Of a stretch of 64,000 nt of DNA, positions 62,561 through 64,000 are shown piece after piece; the stretch's first letter is position 1, and each line of letters starts with the position of its first letter. A model generated the notes under the pieces. The model ran no database searches. It was given only the letters and a program-made list of their open reading frames with translations, and was not told the DNA's origin. The translations under genes were made by a program, and so were the position numbers. Source of the DNA: Bacteroidota bacterium (lineage in GTDB: Bacteria; Bacteroidota; Bacteroidia; Chitinophagales; BACL12); contig JADJIS010000003.1 in NCBI GenBank assembly GCA_016706865.1, positions 1,612,001-1,676,000 on the forward strand, given 5' to 3'.

Positions 62561-64000
62561 ATGAAGATAATATCAACAGCGGTGATGAAGGGCCCGAATT
62601 ACTGGAGTATTCGCAGGCATAAGTTAATTGTTATGCGCCTCGACCTGGAAGAAATGGAGGAGATGCCAACCAATAAAATTCCCGGATTTCGCGAAAGGTT
62701 AGAGCAGATCATACCTTCTTTATATGAACACAGATGCAGTGAAGACCATGCCGGAGGTTTTTTTGAGCGGGTGGTGGAAGGAACCTGGATGGGTCATGTG
62801 GTGGAACATATAGCGCTGGAATTGCAAACCTTGGCTGGATTAGATACGGGTTTTGGAAGAACAAGAAGCACTTCCACAAAAGGAGTTTATAATGTTGTTT
62901 ATTCGTATTTGGAGGAAAAAACCGGATTATATGCCGGACAGATAGCCGTTGATTTTTGCGAAGCATTAGCACGTGGAGAAGATTATGATATTGCTCCGCA
63001 TATAATGAAGATGAAAGAAATTCGCGAGCAGGAGCGGCTTGGACCTTCCACCGGAAGTATTGTGGAAGAGGCTATCAAAAGAAATATACCTTTTATCCGA
63101 TTAAACAGAAGATCGCTGGTACAATTAGGTTGGGGAATTAATCAAAAAAGAATTCAGGCAACTATTGCTTCCACCACTTCAAACATTGCAGTTGATATTG
63201 CCTGTGATAAAGAAGAAACTAAAAATTTATTGAACCAATTAAATATTCCTGTTGCAAAAGGTGGAAGTGCTTATGATGAGGAAGACCTGGAAATAATTAT
63301 AAAAAAGATCGGATATCCCATCGTAATTAAACCCATTGATGGAAATCATGGTCGCGGTTCCACAATGAATATTAAAACATGGGATGAAGCGGTAGCCGCA
63401 TTAAAAAAATCGAAAGAAATTTCGCGTTGGGCAATAGTGGAACAATTTATTGTTGGATACGATTATAGGTTGCTCGTAATTAATTACAAATTTGTTTCCG
63501 CAGCATTAAGAAAACCTGCAGCAATTGTTGGCGACGGGAAACATACAGTAAAAGAATTAATTGATATTGTTAATCAAGATTCCCGAAGAGGTTACGGACA
63601 TGAAAATGTTTTGACATCAATAAAGTTAGATGATCATACATTGCGTTTATTACAAAAATTGGGGATGGATGAAAATTCCGTTCCTGAAGTTGGTCACGAA
63701 ATTGAATTAAAATCCACAGCAAATTTATCTACCGGAGGTACTGCAACCGATGTGACGGAAATAGTACATCCATACAATATATTTACTGCAGAAAGAATTG
63801 CACGAACCATTGGTTTGGATATTTGTGGAATTGATATTATGAGTCCGGATATATCTGTACCTATGACAGAAAATCGCGGAGTATTATTGGAAGTAAATGC
63901 AGCACCGGGTTTTAGAATGCATCTTGCACCAAGTGAAGGTATAGGAAGAAATGTTGCCGAACCGGTTGTAGATATGTTATTTCCACTAGGCTCTCAAGGT
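62561..64000 (+). CDS. cphA: Cyanophycin synthetase, N-terminal part
   Basis: 480 codons from the ATG at 62561, cut by the right edge (family length about 870-900). Residues 1-160 are the CphA N-terminal domain (VMKGPNYWSIRRHKLIVM, GTWMGHVVEHIALELQ, GFGRTRSTSTKGVYN). From about 200 comes the ATP-grasp domain (IGYPIVIKPIDGNHGRGS, WAIVEQFIVGYDYRLLVIN, CGIDIMSPDISVP, VLLEVNAAPGFRMHLAPSEG), which adds the aspartate backbone; the Mur-ligase-like half that adds arginine would lie beyond the edge. It makes the nitrogen-storage polymer cyanophycin. Confidence 0.95.
   Translation, partial: MKIISTAVMKGPNYWSIRRHKLIVMRLDLEEMEEMPTNKIPGFRERLEQIIPSLYEHRCSEDHAGGFFERVVEGTWMGHVVEHIALELQTLAGLDTGFGRTRSTSTKGVYNVVYSYLEEKTGLYAGQIAVDFCEALARGEDYDIAPHIMKMKEIREQERLGPSTGSIVEEAIKRNIPFIRLNRRSLVQLGWGINQKRIQATIASTTSNIAVDIACDKEETKNLLNQLNIPVAKGGSAYDEEDLEIIIKKIGYPIVIKPIDGNHGRGSTMNIKTWDEAVAALKKSKEISRWAIVEQFIVGYDYRLLVINYKFVSAALRKPAAIVGDGKHTVKELIDIVNQDSRRGYGHENVLTSIKLDDHTLRLLQKLGMDENSVPEVGHEIELKSTANLSTGGTATDVTEIVHPYNIFTAERIARTIGLDICGIDIMSPDISVPMTENRGVLLEVNAAPGFRMHLAPSEGIGRNVAEPVVDMLFPLGSQG

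Overview
The window comes from an AT-rich member of the phylum Bacteroidota. Evidence: seven proteins or remnants end in type IX secretion (T9SS) sorting domains; a SusC/RagA-type TonB-linked receptor runs off the left edge; many genes have the Bacteroidota -7 promoter box TAnnTTTG 10-25 bases before a start codon; Shine-Dalgarno sequences are generally absent; and there are lineage-typical families (DUF4296, DUF4197, DUF3089, GxxExxY, AroA/AroQ fusion). I cannot assign a class or genus from sequence alone.

Layout. 0-10.5 kb is mostly housekeeping: SusC-like receptor, DUF4197, small outer-membrane protein, CinA, a 2-oxoacid dehydrogenase E2, a persulfide dioxygenase-rhodanese fusion, a small lipoprotein, a cyclophilin/NrnA pair and Ndk. 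10.6-16.1 kb holds a large T9SS protein, then a composite repeat region (two and a half ~415-420 bp units made of 7-bp tandem repeats) into which an IS4-family element has inserted, leaving a clean 10-bp target duplication. 16.3-32.4 kb is an accessory zone: a MuiA-like gene, an IS21-family element whose IstA needs a -1 shift at a T8 run, two paralogous secreted proteins that look like clan GH-A glycosidases, a T9SS metal-binding-repeat protein, and scattered pieces of a second photolyase gene and a second MuiA-like gene. 31.1-35.2 kb is a minus-strand operon (DUF4296, ScoA, ScoB, class IV aminotransferase, photolyase). 35.2-44.2 kb has YggS, a DUF3089 hydrolase, a lipid kinase and a PLP decarboxylase divergent with 5 bp between them, membrane proteins and another T9SS repeat protein. 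44.2-50.3 kb has a broken GxxExxY cassette with flanking inverted repeats, an acyltransferase divergent from MutS2, and an AlkC/AlkD-like repair protein. 50.3-51.3 kb is noncoding and strongly structured (terminator, long hairpins, exact 130-bp tandem repeat). 51.3-60 kb has a lipoprotein with a TonB-C-like segment, a Rieske oxygenase, prephenate dehydratase and DAHP synthase-chorismate mutase, a glycan-binding-like protein, SCP2, S4 and MsrA. 60.2-64 kb is a cyanophycin locus: isoaspartyl peptidase, cyanophycinase and cyanophycin synthetase (cut by the right edge).

Two themes stand out. First, short tandem repeats with a strict 7-bp period (AATTGAC, AATTGAG, GGACATA, GGCAGTG and relatives) sit at or just after stop codons in the sense orientation of the gene they follow, at about ten loci. 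Each contains a stop triplet, so because 7 is coprime to 3 the arrays close all three frames. Second, the 18-25 kb zone carries fragments of the intact phr and muiA-like genes in rearranged order, pointing to duplication and IS-associated breakage around the glycosidase-like genes. No tRNA, rRNA or CRISPR array was seen.
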